Shown one piece after another: positions 28,399 to 36,834 of a stretch of 53,809 nt of DNA. The DNA comes from Clostridia bacterium (GTDB lineage Bacteria; Bacillota; Clostridia; Acetivibrionales; DSM-2933). The notes below the pieces were generated by a model. It did not search any database and was not told where the DNA came from. It saw only the letters and a program-made list of their open reading frames with translations. A program made the position numbers and the translations under genes. Within the stretch, counting starts at the first letter, position 1. The number at the start of each line of letters is the position of its first letter. The stretch spans positions 1 through 53,809 of the forward strand of contig JAOABQ010000115.1 in the NCBI GenBank assembly GCA_026418275.1, read 5' to 3'.

Positions 28399-28647
28399 TT
28401 ATAACAAAGTTATAAAAGAACCGTCCCAAACACCTGCTTCAGCAAGTGTTTCCTCCTCACCCAGTACACGACCGGGTGGGTCTGCTTGAATTTTAAAAAA
28501 TGTTCCTCTTACGCTAGTATTATCTTCCAGGTGTAAGGATTTAGCAATCATTTGTGCCAGTTCACCGGATGGAATATCATTTGGCAATTCCATGTCATAG
28601 GTGGTTGAACTGTCCGGAATTTCTACAGTGACAATGACTCGATTCAT
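28399..28647 (-). CDS. yukD: YukD/EsaB-like ubiquitin-fold protein
   Basis: The 82-aa product has a beta-grasp pattern: V-I-V-T-V-E-I-P ... T-Y-D-M-E-L-P, a helix (E-L-A-Q-M-I-A-K-S-L), and a closing G-V-W-D-G-S-F-I-T-L-L. This matches the YukD/EsaB family of Firmicute type VII clusters and the EccD N-terminal domain. It has no C-terminal Gly-Gly, so covalent conjugation is unlikely, as known for YukD. Its ATG overlaps the stop codon of the upstream gene (TAATG), indicating translational coupling. The role in Firmicutes is to support or regulate export by EssC. Confidence 0.85.
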   Translation of the reverse strand: MNRVIVTVEIPDSSTTYDMELPNDIPSGELAQMIAKSLHLEDNTSVRGTFFKIQADPPGRVLGEEETLAEAGVWDGSFITLL

Positions 28648-29489
28648 TATTCATCCATCTCCTTGGCCCCGGATAAGTAAATTGCGGATAAATCACCGAT
28701 GATGTTTTTCACATCGTCTTCGATATCTTTAATATCATAAGGGTGAAATTCTATCAGTGCCTGGTCCTCTTCAAAAACTGAAAATAGTATCCAAAGGTGG
28801 TTGTCACCCTCTAAAAGCACAAAGCCGTTTGCATCACCAGCATTACCGTCCTCAAAAGTCAGGAATAAAAACATATCACTGCTTACGGGTTTTTCTAGGG
28901 CTTTTGCGATGAAAAGGGATTCCTCCTCAATAAAACCGGCTTCTTTCATAATCGAAACGCCTTTATCCAACTGAGATATGGAAAGAAGTGATTTGACCTG
29001 TTCCAGGGAAGATTCTAAGATTTTGCCGCCCTTTGCCGCCGGTAAGCCCTTTTTATTTGACGTAAGAATTCCGATAATCTGATTATAAATTTGTTTAACG
29101 GTAGGGTAAGCAATCATTTCACAGATGGTATCCGAACCGGAATGTACTTTTACTTCAACGGCCAGTGCCTCTGTGATATAAAAGTTGTGGAAATCGGTGC
29201 TTTGATCTTCGGCAGTATGGTTAACAACGATACAATGATTGGCGAAGGCACAGGTTTTCACAATGGCTGCAATGACCTCATCAATGATGATGCCTCCATC
29301 CTCAGCCATTTGTATAAACTGCTTATTGATTAATGACTCTTGTGCTTTTGGCCATTCACTTTTTATGTCTTCATTGGATAAACCGGAAAATGGATTATTA
29401 ATACCGAAGATACTGTTTGCATCTAGGAGGGATGCTAAAAAAGCCAATTCTCTAATATCACATGAAACAATAAATACATCATTTTCCAT
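28647..29489 (-). CDS. Unrecognised 280-aa acidic protein in the type VII locus
   Basis: I do not recognise this family. The start is ATG 29489, with TGGGGGATC upstream; an ATG at 29525 would add 12 residues but has no ribosome site. The protein is acidic (many D/E in the last 60 residues) and appears soluble, with no signal peptide or membrane helix. Mixed beta and helical segments suggest a globular domain: I-V-S-C-D-I-R-E-L-A-F, A-L-A-V-E-V-K-V, M-F-L-F-L-T-F-E-D-G. Position and size recall EspG-type chaperones of mycobacterial ESX systems, which bind secreted pairs, but I see no diagnostic motif. It is too small and lacks the membrane helix of EssB/YukC. It overlaps yukD by one base, which implies a linked role. 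Confidence 0.75.
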   Translation of the reverse strand: MENDVFIVSCDIRELAFLASLLDANSIFGINNPFSGLSNEDIKSEWPKAQESLINKQFIQMAEDGGIIIDEVIAAIVKTCAFANHCIVVNHTAEDQSTDFHNFYITEALAVEVKVHSGSDTICEMIAYPTVKQIYNQIIGILTSNKKGLPAAKGGKILESSLEQVKSLLSISQLDKGVSIMKEAGFIEEESLFIAKALEKPVSSDMFLFLTFEDGNAGDANGFVLLEGDNHLWILFSVFEEDQALIEFHPYDIKDIEDDVKNIIGDLSAIYLSGAKEMDE

Positions 29490-29522
29490 TGAATGATCCC
29501 CCAAAATTATTATAAGGTAAAA

Positions 29523-29572
29523 CAAAAGAGATGAAATAAAATTAAAATTACTATTTTATTTTATCTCTTTTG
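29523..29572 (-). terminator. 20-bp hairpin between essC and the rest of the type VII genes
   Basis: CAAAAGAGATGAAATAAAAT (29523-29542) pairs with 29553-29572 at 19 of 20 positions, the last being a wobble pair. On the minus strand it lies 49 bases after the essC stop codon and ends in TTTTGTTTT. It could terminate or attenuate transcription entering the downstream genes. Confidence 0.7.
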
Positions 29573-29621
29573 CTAAAATTTTGCAATATATGACTTTATT
29601 TTTGTTGAAAACAAACAAAGA

Positions 29622-32600
29622 TTATGCTTGGTTTTTGTTAAAACTATTAATTGTTTGCCGGATGAATTCCTTCATTTCGTTATCATTCATATATGCGCAC
29701 TTGATTTTTCTGGAACGTCCTCTCCCGATAAAGTATCCCTCTCCAAACTGCAGCTGCTTGGAGGTTTCGCTTAAAGGAAGTCTTAAACTGAATACCTGCT
29801 GTTCGCTTGCGTTGGATAGGAGGATACCCGTTTGCATTTCCTTAAAGGCTTTAGCCAGGTTATCCCAACTGGAACCGATATCACTTGACATACCGCACAT
29901 TGCAATGTTGAACCCTAATTTGCGTTCTCTGCGTATGATGGTTTCGATGAATTCCTTTGCTGACGGTTGTGCCATTTGCATAAAATCATTAAAGTCATCG
30001 GCAACGATGAGGCATGTGGTAAAGCCGGTCAAAAGATCTTTTTCATTGAATACGCCGTCAGAAGACTTGCGGGCTTCATTGAGCTCGGCTTTTCTTTCTT
30101 CCAGCTTGCTTTTCAGAGAGTCAACCGTTTCGGAGAGCTGTTGGCTGTCCGAAATATAAGCCCTCACATGGGGAAGCTGCTTCAAGGGGAATAACCCCAT
30201 TGAATTGGAGTCGATAAGGTAAATTTCCAGCTCTTCAGGAGAATACTGCATTGCCATCCCCATAAGCCAGGTTCTTAAGAATGAGGTTTTACCGCATTGA
30301 ACCTGTCCTGTTACCAGGAAGTTTGGCGTATCTGCTATATCCAGGTAAACTGGTGAAAGATCCTCATCATCCAAGGCAAAAGGAATGGACGATTTCTTTT
30401 GAGATAATACACGTTTGACATCGTTTCTTGCAAGCAAAGCATTAAAGTATACGGTTTCCGGCATAATGGGAATGGGTTTTGCCCTATCTCCTGTCCATGC
30501 TGTACTCATGGTCCTAAAGAGAGATTTCAGCTCAAGGGTACGTTCGGCTTCGTTATCACCTTTAGCGGCTAAAGCGGTTTGGAACTCCAAGGGTGGATTA
30601 TCCCTTACCAGGCCTCTTCCATCTGTCGGAGAGGGCTCCAAACCGTTGGTCCGGCCTACAATGCCGATATAGTCTGTCTTATCTGCCATTTGAAGTGCAA
30701 CGGCCAGTTTGATGTTATTGATGACTCTAAACCGGATTCCTGCCTGCGCGTTCGAGGTTAAAACCAGGTGAACCCCCAGATTGCCTCCTTCACGGGATAA
30801 TTGAACAAAAAGATCCTCCATGTCCGAATAGAGCTCCATCAGTGCAGGGAAATTGTCCACAACCACAACCAGTGCGGGGAGGGCCTCATGGGTTGCTTCT
30901 CTGAATGCAGGAAGACTGCTTACGCCCCGGTCGGAAAATAGTCTTTTTCTTGTGTCTAATTCCTTTAGTAAAAATCTGGAAAGTTTTTGCAATTTTACGT
31001 TTTCATCCATCATGACAACGCCGCCCACGTGGGGAAGTTCGGCAAACATATTAAGCGTCCTGCTGCCAAAGTCCAGGATATACATATTGACATCATCCGG
31101 AGTGTATCCCATAGCAAGAGATGTAATCAGGGTTTGAACCAGTGTGGTCTTGCCTGATCCGGGTCCTCCAAAGACAGCAAAATGACCATCCCCCCCGAGG
31201 TTTATAGATAAAGGATATTGAGACTGTTTGGAGGGGTTGTCTATGATACCCACCACCGGATTGAGCCAGGACTCGGAAGAAAGCCACTTTTGACCGTTCC
31301 AGCCGTAGTTTTTATGGGCGGTAAGCTCCGAAAGTGTAATCTGCTCGGGTAACGGCGGGAGCCAAGGACCGTTCAGTCTCTTTATATTTTCATTTTGTGC
31401 CGTATCACGGAGATGCTTAACCATGACCTGAAGCTGGGTGAACTCGCTTTTGGCTTTCCTTTTCGGTGCTGCGGCAAATAACTGCCTTCTTCCGCCATCC
31501 AGCTCAACGGCAAAAATGTCGTTACCGGTTGTATCTTCCTCAATGGCGTTGGGTTCATATCCAGCCCCGCTCCAGGCAGACTGGAACAATTCAAAGATTT
31601 CGTTATGTCCTACTTGAAGGTAAGCCCGGCCTGGGAGCTTAATATTGGCGGCGTCCGGACGCTTGATAACTTCCTGGCTGTCTGCGGCCTCCTGAACTTT
31701 TAAGCACAGACGGAAACGGGAGTTACTCCAAATCTGGTCATTTACAACACCAGCCGGTTTTTGCGTTGCCAGTATCAAATGCACACCCAGACTTCGGCCG
31801 ACCCTGGCTGCACTGACCAGTTCAACCATAAATTCAGGCTGCTCGGATTTGAGTTCTGCAAATTCATCCGCAATAATGATAAGGTGGGGTAGTGGTTCTC
31901 TTGCTTCACCCTTTTTATATAGCTTTTGATACGCATCAATATGGTTTACTCCATACTCGCCAAATAAGGCTTGTCTTCTTTTAAGCTCACTTTTAATAGA
32001 GACCAAAGCGCGGGTGGTTTGATTTCCACCCAGGTTTGTTATAGTACCTACAAGGTGCGGTAAATCAATAAAAGCATTTGCCATACCTCCACCTTTGTAG
32101 TCGATGAGGACAAAGGCAACATCATGGGGGTGGAAATTTACTGCCATAGAGACAATATAGGATTGAAGAATTTCACTTTTGCCGGAGCCTGTAGTTCCTG
32201 CAACAAGGCCGTGAGGTCCATGTGCTTTTTCATGGAGATCCAGGAGAAGCTTTTCGCCACCTAAGCGTATTCCCAGGGGGGCTGCCAAAGAACGGTAAGG
32301 TTCACTGCTTTTCCAACGGGATTTCACATTGAGGTCTTCAAACTTTTTGACCTCAAGCAAGCCAAGCATGGTAACCATAGAAGGAAGGTTACCTGAGGAA
32401 GCGATTTGCTTCACCCTAAGGGGAGAAAGCTTCCTTGCAAAGAATTCTGCCTGATCTATCGTGACTTTGTCCGGATTGAATTGTACTCCGCTGGAGTCAA
32501 TGTTTTTCTGGATCATTCTTCCCATTTTTGAACCGGATTCGATGATAGCCTGACAATCCCGGGGAAGCATTTCAATACGGTCATATAAGAAAATGGATGA

Positions 32601-34310
32601 TATGCCCAGGCGCTGATTATTCTGCGCAAGATAGGACATAATGGCCTCATTTTCTAAAAGCCTTGGATCTGCAAGGAAGAAAACCAGGTAAGGCAGCACA
32701 ATTCCCTTATCGCTTCCGTAGGTTTGCTTGCTGCCGGAGGATAAATCCCTTTGCTTTAAGATATCATAGAGGGATGAAAGCATTTGGTGTGCAGAATCAC
32801 TGTCATTGGCAATGAAACGCTGCTGCCGGTTATCGTCCCAAACATGGGGCAGCCAGCGGATCCAATCCCATTCGCTGGTTTCTTCTGAAGGGAAGATTGC
32901 AATTATTTTCACTTCATCGTAGGAATGATGGGCCGCAATTTGGATTGCCATTGCCCGGGCGGTCTGGATCATTTCACGGCGGACTCCGATAAGACCGACG
33001 GTTCCCGAATTATAAACCGACAGGCAGACAGGCACGTCGTGAACAGTGGTGAACTCTCCGGCAAGCTTGTGAGGTTCTTCCTTCAAGGGGTCCTGCTCCA
33101 TATTGATATCCGGTTTACTGGTTTTTACTTTTACTTTAAAGGGTTCGCTTCCTTCACCTACCCGGATGAGCAGAAAATCATCGTCAAAGGGTGTTCTTTC
33201 CCACAGCCTGCGGTCCCTATTCTCCGCGCGGTCAATGCACCCTTTAATATCCGGGTGGATCTGCTGCAGCCCGTTTCGCTGCTGCTCCCGCATATATTGA
33301 AGCTCCCTGCGGTGGTTATGTATGAGCTGCATATACTTTTCGTTTCTTGTTCCAGCGTCGGTTTTGAATTTCTTTTTTTGAGAAGAGTAATTTATAATGG
33401 ATACAACTACCATGCCGAGAGTCATTGCCATCGTAATGAAAACATATGTCGAGTTTCTTTTGGACAGGATTGTAGTTGCGATGCTGACGCCGATCATAAT
33501 TGCCGGCGGAAGAAATATGGAAAGCCAGCTGATATTCGGTTTTGTAGGGGCACTGGGGGGATTTGAAATCTCCACTTCTCCTTTGGGCATTTCCGGTTTC
33601 AGTCTTGGGGAACGCTGGAAATAAGGGTAGATGATATTTCCTATATTGGACTTCCGGGTTTTAAATTGCTTGAGACCGTTGACTGCTACACCGCTTCCCA
33701 CATTGCAGACGGATAAATACCCCCGGTCATACATGAGCTTATATCCGCAGATATGTATCACATCTCCGGGTTTTAAAAGACTCTCCGAGATACGTCTGCC
33801 ATTTAGAAATACGCCATTGGTACTGTTAAGGTCCTTTATATAGTATTCGCCTTCAGCCGACATGAAGATTTCTGCATGTTCACCTGAAACAAGCTGAAAT
33901 GTATAGATGATATGGTTGGAATCGCGTTTTCCCAGCTTGATACTGGAGACGCCGCGGATATCAAACTTGGTGAATGAATGGTCATACTGATTTTTATTTT
34001 TTATCATGATTGCGACTCTGGAAGCAGTACCCCCTGAATTTCCCATGACAAAGATATCATCCGAAGAAATAACTTTTTTATCGATCGGTTTTCCATTGCA
34101 AAGAACGCCGCTTGCACTCTGACTATAAATGATCCATTGAGAATTTTCCGATTTTAAGATAAAATGCCTGTTTTCCAAGTTCGGAGAGTTAATAACTATA
34201 TCATTGGCTTCATCTTTACCAACCGATATAAGGCTTTTACCAAACTTGGAAAGGTCAATTTCCCTAAAGGTATCCTCAAAATAGACATGCAGTAAAATGT
34301 CCTCTGACAT
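29622..34310 (-). CDS. essC: EssC-type FtsK/SpoIIIE ATPase of a type VII secretion system
   Basis: The start is ATG 34310, with AAGGAG 7-8 bases upstream. The 1,562-aa protein has two N-terminal FHA-like domains (about 1-100 and 110-205; second with S-G-E-H-A ... N-S-T-N-G-V-F-L-N-G). Two membrane helices follow at about 262-283 and 288-308, then three tandem ATPase domains. Walker A motifs are G-T-T-G-S-G-K-S at about 705, G-G-P-G-S-G-K-T-T at about 1048, and a divergent G-Q-V-Q-C-G-K-T at about 1335. Each has a matching hydrophobic Walker B strand ending in D (V-L-I-D-Y-K-G-G-G, Y-I-L-D-F-G, Y-L-I-D-S-N). This is the full Firmicute EssC/YukBA layout (usual length about 1,480-1,500). EssC drives export of WXG100 proteins across the membrane. 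EssA, EssB and EsaA genes are not beside it. Confidence 0.95.
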   Translation of the reverse strand: MSEDILLHVYFEDTFREIDLSKFGKSLISVGKDEANDIVINSPNLENRHFILKSENSQWIIYSQSASGVLCNGKPIDKKVISSDDIFVMGNSGGTASRVAIMIKNKNQYDHSFTKFDIRGVSSIKLGKRDSNHIIYTFQLVSGEHAEIFMSAEGEYYIKDLNSTNGVFLNGRRISESLLKPGDVIHICGYKLMYDRGYLSVCNVGSGVAVNGLKQFKTRKSNIGNIIYPYFQRSPRLKPEMPKGEVEISNPPSAPTKPNISWLSIFLPPAIMIGVSIATTILSKRNSTYVFITMAMTLGMVVVSIINYSSQKKKFKTDAGTRNEKYMQLIHNHRRELQYMREQQRNGLQQIHPDIKGCIDRAENRDRRLWERTPFDDDFLLIRVGEGSEPFKVKVKTSKPDINMEQDPLKEEPHKLAGEFTTVHDVPVCLSVYNSGTVGLIGVRREMIQTARAMAIQIAAHHSYDEVKIIAIFPSEETSEWDWIRWLPHVWDDNRQQRFIANDSDSAHQMLSSLYDILKQRDLSSGSKQTYGSDKGIVLPYLVFFLADPRLLENEAIMSYLAQNNQRLGISSIFLYDRIEMLPRDCQAIIESGSKMGRMIQKNIDSSGVQFNPDKVTIDQAEFFARKLSPLRVKQIASSGNLPSMVTMLGLLEVKKFEDLNVKSRWKSSEPYRSLAAPLGIRLGGEKLLLDLHEKAHGPHGLVAGTTGSGKSEILQSYIVSMAVNFHPHDVAFVLIDYKGGGMANAFIDLPHLVGTITNLGGNQTTRALVSIKSELKRRQALFGEYGVNHIDAYQKLYKKGEAREPLPHLIIIADEFAELKSEQPEFMVELVSAARVGRSLGVHLILATQKPAGVVNDQIWSNSRFRLCLKVQEAADSQEVIKRPDAANIKLPGRAYLQVGHNEIFELFQSAWSGAGYEPNAIEEDTTGNDIFAVELDGGRRQLFAAAPKRKAKSEFTQLQVMVKHLRDTAQNENIKRLNGPWLPPLPEQITLSELTAHKNYGWNGQKWLSSESWLNPVVGIIDNPSKQSQYPLSINLGGDGHFAVFGGPGSGKTTLVQTLITSLAMGYTPDDVNMYILDFGSRTLNMFAELPHVGGVVMMDENVKLQKLSRFLLKELDTRKRLFSDRGVSSLPAFREATHEALPALVVVVDNFPALMELYSDMEDLFVQLSREGGNLGVHLVLTSNAQAGIRFRVINNIKLAVALQMADKTDYIGIVGRTNGLEPSPTDGRGLVRDNPPLEFQTALAAKGDNEAERTLELKSLFRTMSTAWTGDRAKPIPIMPETVYFNALLARNDVKRVLSQKKSSIPFALDDEDLSPVYLDIADTPNFLVTGQVQCGKTSFLRTWLMGMAMQYSPEELEIYLIDSNSMGLFPLKQLPHVRAYISDSQQLSETVDSLKSKLEERKAELNEARKSSDGVFNEKDLLTGFTTCLIVADDFNDFMQMAQPSAKEFIETIIRRERKLGFNIAMCGMSSDIGSSWDNLAKAFKEMQTGILLSNASEQQVFSLRLPLSETSKQLQFGEGYFIGRGRSRKIKCAYMNDNEMKEFIRQTINSFNKNQA

Positions 34311-34636
34311 CCAATCACTCCTTATGTAAATATTAGGGGGGTATCTGTTGCATCTCAATTTATAGAAGAGCAGAAAGATTGAAACATGTATCCCATAGAA
34401 TTTAATTATAGCAAATTTTTCTAGGCGATAAAAGAGGGATTATGTCTAAATATGAAGGGGAATCCTTATTAAACTTGTACAATTAATAATTGCAGCTTTT
34501 TAGCAATATGGTATAATCATTAATAACTCAGCTGTAAATGGAAATCATAATAAGGATAAACTGCAAGGGCTTGATGCAAATGTATCAGGCTTTTCCTATG
34601 AAGAAAAGGCAGGATCTAAATAAGGAGGCTACAGGC
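34311..34636. other. Divergent intergenic region between essC and the rRNA methyltransferase gene
   Basis: The stretch of 326 bases holds the essC ribosome site and a sigma-A promoter for the rightward gene (34490-34517). An in-frame extension of the methyltransferase is open here but lacks a ribosome site, and I treat it as non-coding. Confidence 0.5.
34490..34517 (+). promoter_or_regulatory. Sigma-A promoter for the methyltransferase-rluA pair
   Basis: TTGCAG (34490-34495), 16-base spacer, perfect TATAAT (34512-34517), about 120 bases before the start. Confidence 0.6.
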
Positions 34637-35503
34637 ATGTTGATTGCTGACGGTTGGAAGGACTATGAGTTGTTGGATACAGGGAACGGGGAGAAACTTG
34701 AACGTTGGGGAAAATATATTTTGAGAAGACCCGATCCCCAAATCATTTGGCCCTTAGAAGAAACATCCCTCTGGAAAAATGCAGATGGGCATTATCATAG
34801 AAGTCAAAGCGGGGGAGGAAGCTGGGAATTTAAAAAGAAGCTTCCTCAAAGATGGACCGTGTCTTACAACAATATTTCGTTTTACATAGAGCCTACAGGC
34901 TTTAAACACACGGGGCTGTTTCCCGAACAGGCTGTTAATTGGGTGTGGGTTATGGATAAAATCCAGTCCGTCAAGAGGCCTGTCAGCGTCTTAAACTTGT
35001 TCGCCTATACCGGGGGTGCAACGGTTGCTGCTGCATATGCAGGCGCGGAGGTATGCCACGTGGACGCTGCAAAGGGTATGGTTGCGTGGGCAAAAGAGAA
35101 TGTTGAGCTGTCGGGTTTAAAGGAACAGAAGGTCCGTTTTATTACCGATGATGTTATCAAGTTTGTGCAAAGAGAAATCCGCAGAGGCCGGCACTATGAC
35201 GGGATTATCATGGACCCGCCTTCCTATGGCAGAGGTCCAAAGGGAGAAATATGGAAGATTGAAGATGCACTTTATGGTTTTGTCTCTGAGTGTCTGGAGG
35301 TCTTAACGCCCAACCCCCTGTTTTTCTTAATCAACTCCTATACAACCGGATTTTCTCCGTCTGTACTGTCCAATGTTCTTAAAATGACGGTAGGCAAAAA
35401 ATTTGGAGGAAATGTTACGGCAGGGGAGGTAGGCCTTCCCATTACTTCTTCCGGTCTTGTACTGCCTTGCGGCATATACGGCCGATGGGAGGGAAGGCAT
35501 TGA
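34637..35503 (+). CDS. Class I SAM-dependent methyltransferase (RlmI/RlmK-like, probably rRNA)
   Basis: The 288-aa product starts at ATG 34637, with AAGGAGG 8 bases upstream; earlier in-frame ATGs lack ribosome sites. The SAM-binding motif I is L-N-L-F-A-Y-T-G-G-A-T-V-A at about residues 119-131. Motif IV is I-M-D-P-P-S-Y-G, characteristic of the RlmI-type rRNA cytosine/guanine methyltransferases. No N-terminal PUA domain is visible, unlike E. coli RlmI, so the exact target is uncertain. The downstream pseudouridine synthase start overlaps its stop codon, so both RNA-modification genes are translated together. Confidence 0.82.
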   Translation: MLIADGWKDYELLDTGNGEKLERWGKYILRRPDPQIIWPLEETSLWKNADGHYHRSQSGGGSWEFKKKLPQRWTVSYNNISFYIEPTGFKHTGLFPEQAVNWVWVMDKIQSVKRPVSVLNLFAYTGGATVAAAYAGAEVCHVDAAKGMVAWAKENVELSGLKEQKVRFITDDVIKFVQREIRRGRHYDGIIMDPPSYGRGPKGEIWKIEDALYGFVSECLEVLTPNPLFFLINSYTTGFSPSVLSNVLKMTVGKKFGGNVTAGEVGLPITSSGLVLPCGIYGRWEGRH

Positions 35504-36207
35504 GAGATAGAGGAAAACCCACAATAAAAATTATCTATGAGGACAATCATCTTTTGGTTGTTGAAAAACCGGTGAATATACCGACCCAGGCAGATGAATC
35601 CAAGGATTTGGATTTGCTGACCTTGTTAAAAGAAGATATTAAGAGAAGGTATGATAAGCCGGGCAATGTTTATTTAGGTTTGGTTCATCGGCTGGATAGA
35701 CCTGTTGGAGGGGTGATGGTTTTTGCAAAGACATCCAAGGCGGCATCAAGACTATCCGATCAAATGAGAACAGGAGATTTTAAGAAAGTTTATTTCGCTG
35801 TTGTACATGGTCATATTAAAAAAACGAGGGGAAGATTGGAGCATTATTTATTGAAAGATCATACATCCAATATGGTTTCAGCAGTTTCTGGACCGGAGGG
35901 CGGAGCAAAATTGGCTGTTTTAGACTATGATGTGATTCATACCTGTGAACACTTGAGTTTGGTAAAAGTCCATTTACATACAGGACGTTCCCATCAGATA
36001 CGGGTACAATTTTCAACCATAGGTCATCCCTTATATGGAGATCAGCGGTATGGAATGCATTTAAACAAGCCGGGCCAGCAAATTGCACTGTGGTCAACAG
36101 AAATACGGTTTATGCACCCAACATCAAAGGAGGAAATGAAGTTTCCTTCTCTTCCTCCAAATGTAAGACCATGGGATTTATTCAGCATATCTTTGGCTGA
36201 TATTTGA
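35500..36207 (+). CDS. RluA-family pseudouridine synthase
   Basis: The product has about 235 aa. The start is TTG 35500, overlapping the previous stop codon (TTGA) with GGGAGGG 6-7 bases upstream; ATG 35485 in the same frame has no ribosome site. The catalytic motif H-R-L-D-R-P-V-G-G-V-M-V-F-A contains the active-site Asp. The family markers H-T-G-R-S-H-Q-I-R-V-Q and G-H-P-L-Y-G-D are also present. It isomerises uridine to pseudouridine in rRNA or tRNA; the exact target cannot be told. No S4 domain is present, as in the RluA/RluC-short group. Coupling to the upstream methyltransferase suggests a shared role in RNA modification. Confidence 0.88.
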   Translation: MRDRGKPTIKIIYEDNHLLVVEKPVNIPTQADESKDLDLLTLLKEDIKRRYDKPGNVYLGLVHRLDRPVGGVMVFAKTSKAASRLSDQMRTGDFKKVYFAVVHGHIKKTRGRLEHYLLKDHTSNMVSAVSGPEGGAKLAVLDYDVIHTCEHLSLVKVHLHTGRSHQIRVQFSTIGHPLYGDQRYGMHLNKPGQQIALWSTEIRFMHPTSKEEMKFPSLPPNVRPWDLFSISLADI

Positions 36208-36397
36208 CGAAGGAATATTTTAAAGCAATCATCCGCTAAATACTTTGAACCATTAAAAATAATATAGAATTTCAAAATTGAATTGGTTATGATGGGTATT
36301 TATTTGCAAAACGTTTTATGCAGTGCATTGCAAGAATTGATATGTTAATGAAACCGGGATAGGATATCATTGGGGGTGTATTCCATAGGAAAAGCAG

Positions 36398-36607
36398 TTA
36401 TCTGACGGCCGTACATAAGTGAGAAATATAATCTGCGGCTTGAAGAGGGGATTCAAAGTAGTGGGGCAAGTCTATCATAGAGTCTATCACGATGCTTTCT
36501 TCATTTTCCACATAACTGATCCAATATACTTCATCATTGATAACTACATCCAGAAGATTACCCTTCTTAACTGCTTCGATAATACCAAGCAAATCTTGAT
36601 TATTCAT
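36398..36607 (-). CDS. Small hypothetical protein (69 aa)
   Basis: I do not recognise this protein. It is judged real because a strong AAGGAGGT lies about 6 bases before the ATG on the minus strand and a TATAAT-like -10 sits about 70 bases upstream. The sequence is acidic, with an N-terminal helix (L-L-G-I-I-E-A-V-K-K-G), a beta pattern (V-V-I-N-D-E-V-Y-W-I-S-Y-V), and a short C-terminal helix. It has no signal peptide or metal motif. It stands alone between two RNA-modification genes on the opposite strand. Confidence 0.65.
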   Translation of the reverse strand: MNNQDLLGIIEAVKKGNLLDVVINDEVYWISYVENEESIVIDSMIDLPHYFESPLQAADYISHLCTAVR

Positions 36608-36834
36608 AGAATTACCTCCTTACGCCAGGCATTTCCTAGAATCATATGGTTTCATACATCGCTCACCCCCACTTCATTATACAACTTTTGGGAAAACTTT
36701 TAAATGTGCCAAAGGTCCTATATTTTTTCGGGATTATAAATATGTTGTTGTGATCAGGGGTATATTTTAAAGTATAACTATGATAATATTCTATTGAAAA
36801 AATACGGATCAGGGTAAAAGAAAATGAGGTGCAT

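Noticed and set aside
29581..33566. Long plus-strand open frames (up to 213 codons) opposite the essC gene
   Set aside because: They lie antisense to a clearly coding 1,562-aa ATPase, lack ribosome sites and encode low-complexity, unlikely proteins.
34538..34636. In-frame upstream extension of the rRNA methyltransferase
   Set aside because: The frame is open, but the only good ribosome site (AAGGAGG) is placed for ATG 34637.
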